From Dyadobacter sp. CY261 (GTDB lineage: Bacteria > Bacteroidota > Bacteroidia > Cytophagales > Spirosomataceae), in assembly GCF_021440085.1 (NCBI RefSeq), contig NZ_JAKCPW010000020.1:25315-89314 (forward strand): DNA of 64,000 nt. Reading direction: 5' to 3'. The translations under genes and the position numbers were made by a program. Below, piece by piece: positions 63,507 through 64,000 of the stretch (within the stretch, counting starts at the first letter, position 1; each line of letters starts with the position of its first letter). A model generated the notes under the pieces. That model ran no database searches and had not been told where the DNA came from. It worked only from the letters and a program-made list of their open reading frames with translations.

Positions 63507-63870
63507 TTAGCCCCGTCTAAAATACTTTCTCAGCATTTTCCGTAACTTGATACGCCAAATCGCCGCCTTGTATTCTTCCTCACCGATTGTCCCGAAACTT
63601 CTTTTCACTTCAAGGCCTTCGGCAGCGGCGGTTAGTGTGTGCAAAGAAGTTGCACCGCCGATACGAAAATTGGTTAAAACCTCGTCAATGTTGTAAAAAG
63701 CGACCTTATTTGCATGAAGGCGGTTTAATAGGTCAAAGTCGCCGCATACCCGAAAAATTTTGAAATTAACCTCTGATAACTCTTCAACATAAAAATGTTA
63801 CGTTAACTGCTGTAACTGCAGGTTTCTGTACGTGTGTGCCCCTGCCTCCTGATTGCTGTTCCGTTCCCAT
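63507..63870 (-). pseudogene. GT2 glycosyltransferase remnant with internal deletion
   Basis: The C-terminal part (63507-63797) reads FRVCGDFDLLNRLHA and FYNIDEVLTNFRIGGATS, a clear GT2 acceptor-side region. It has no start codon and is preceded by a stop. Just upstream in another frame an ATG at 63870 opens a peptide ending KPAVTAVNVTF, like the first strand of a GT2 enzyme. The two meet at a T-rich ACATTTTTATG sequence, where about 120 residues of a normal GT2 core (nucleotide site and DxD) are missing. The remnant cannot encode an active enzyme. Confidence 0.6.
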
Positions 63871-63875
63871 CGGTT

Positions 63876-64000
63876 TCACTGCCAATCGCCTACAAAGGTA
63901 ATCGTGATATTTTGTAATAAACTACCACCAATGGCCGCAAACTTACCGGCCGGCTTGTCGTACCCTGCGCCTTGTTTCTGTGACCCTCGACCCCGGATTC
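63876..64000 (-). CDS. Partial gene at the window edge, unknown
   Basis: The last 41 codons of a minus-strand frame ending AAIGGSLLQNITITFVGDWQ and TGA (63876-63878). The stop is 5 nt before the ATG of the GT2 remnant, as expected for a polysaccharide operon. Too short to assign; a TACCTTTG sequence inside it (63893-63900) could also be a promoter element. Confidence 0.35.
   Translation of the reverse strand, partial: IRGRGSQKQGAGYDKPAGKFAAIGGSLLQNITITFVGDWQ

Noticed and set aside
1..64000. CRISPR array, insertion sequence, phage genes or integrase
   Set aside because: I saw no regularly spaced repeats, transposase or integrase motifs and no target-site duplications by eye.

Overview
The window looks like the chromosome of a Bacteroidota bacterium, most likely order Cytophagales (a Dyadobacter/Spirosoma-type organism; the genus is inference). 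The signs are a type IX secretion (T9SS) C-terminal sorting domain, a CHU_C/gliding-motility C-terminal domain, the Bacteroidota families DUF4270, DUF4907 and DUF5723, start codons without Shine-Dalgarno sequences, and several promoters of the Bacteroidota form TTG-N19..21-TAnnTTTG.

Region 1 (1-15.2 kb, plus strand) is an exopolysaccharide/capsule cluster. It holds a hexapeptide acetyltransferase, an EpsG-like polymerase, one GT4 and two GT2 glycosyltransferases, an exported beta-helix protein, a WecG/TagA-type transferase, an outer-membrane Wzi-like protein, a DUF5723 protein, the complete dTDP-L-rhamnose set (rfbC, rfbB, rfbA, rfbD) and an undecaprenyl-phosphate sugar-1-phosphate transferase. 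The first 10 kb looks more AT-rich than the rest. No Wzx, Wza or Wzc is present, so the cluster probably continues to the left.

Region 2 (15.2-23.4 kb) runs the other way. Minus-strand genes encode a second Wzi-like protein (one frameshift), a large GH78 alpha-L-rhamnosidase (two frameshifts) and an intact rhamnosidase-like six-hairpin glycosidase. Divergent from these is a 47-residue membrane protein translationally coupled to a sodium:solute symporter. Rhamnose synthesis and rhamnose scavenging therefore sit side by side, with the scavenging side damaged.

Region 3 (23.8-36.4 kb) has a tripartite RND efflux operon closed by a strong terminator, a lone GT90-type transferase, a bestrophin channel, a divergent DUF4270 / Kelch lipoprotein / DUF4907 locus and an endonuclease-exonuclease-phosphatase protein. 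Region 4 (36.5-42.6 kb) is core: rimP-nusA-infB with a recognisable promoter and a terminator-like hairpin in its leader, then an HD hydrolase and tRNA-Val(GAC).

Region 5 (42.6-57.7 kb) is a mixture: a UMF1-type MFS protein, a small lipoprotein, a T9SS-exported protein of unknown fold, a YyaL/DUF255 protein, two DinB proteins, a beta-barrel/vanadium haloperoxidase pair, TfoX and YdeI-like proteins, a two-subunit Tat-exported molybdenum hydroxylase and a DUF3052 protein. Region 6 (57.7-64 kb, minus strand) carries a CHU_C surface protein with a frameshift, an NlpC/P60 lipoprotein with an in-frame amber codon plus a frameshift, an outer-membrane beta-barrel protein, small membrane proteins and remnants of polysaccharide genes. 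Broken genes cluster at 15-20 kb and 57-64 kb. From sequence alone, real gene decay cannot be separated from base-calling errors.
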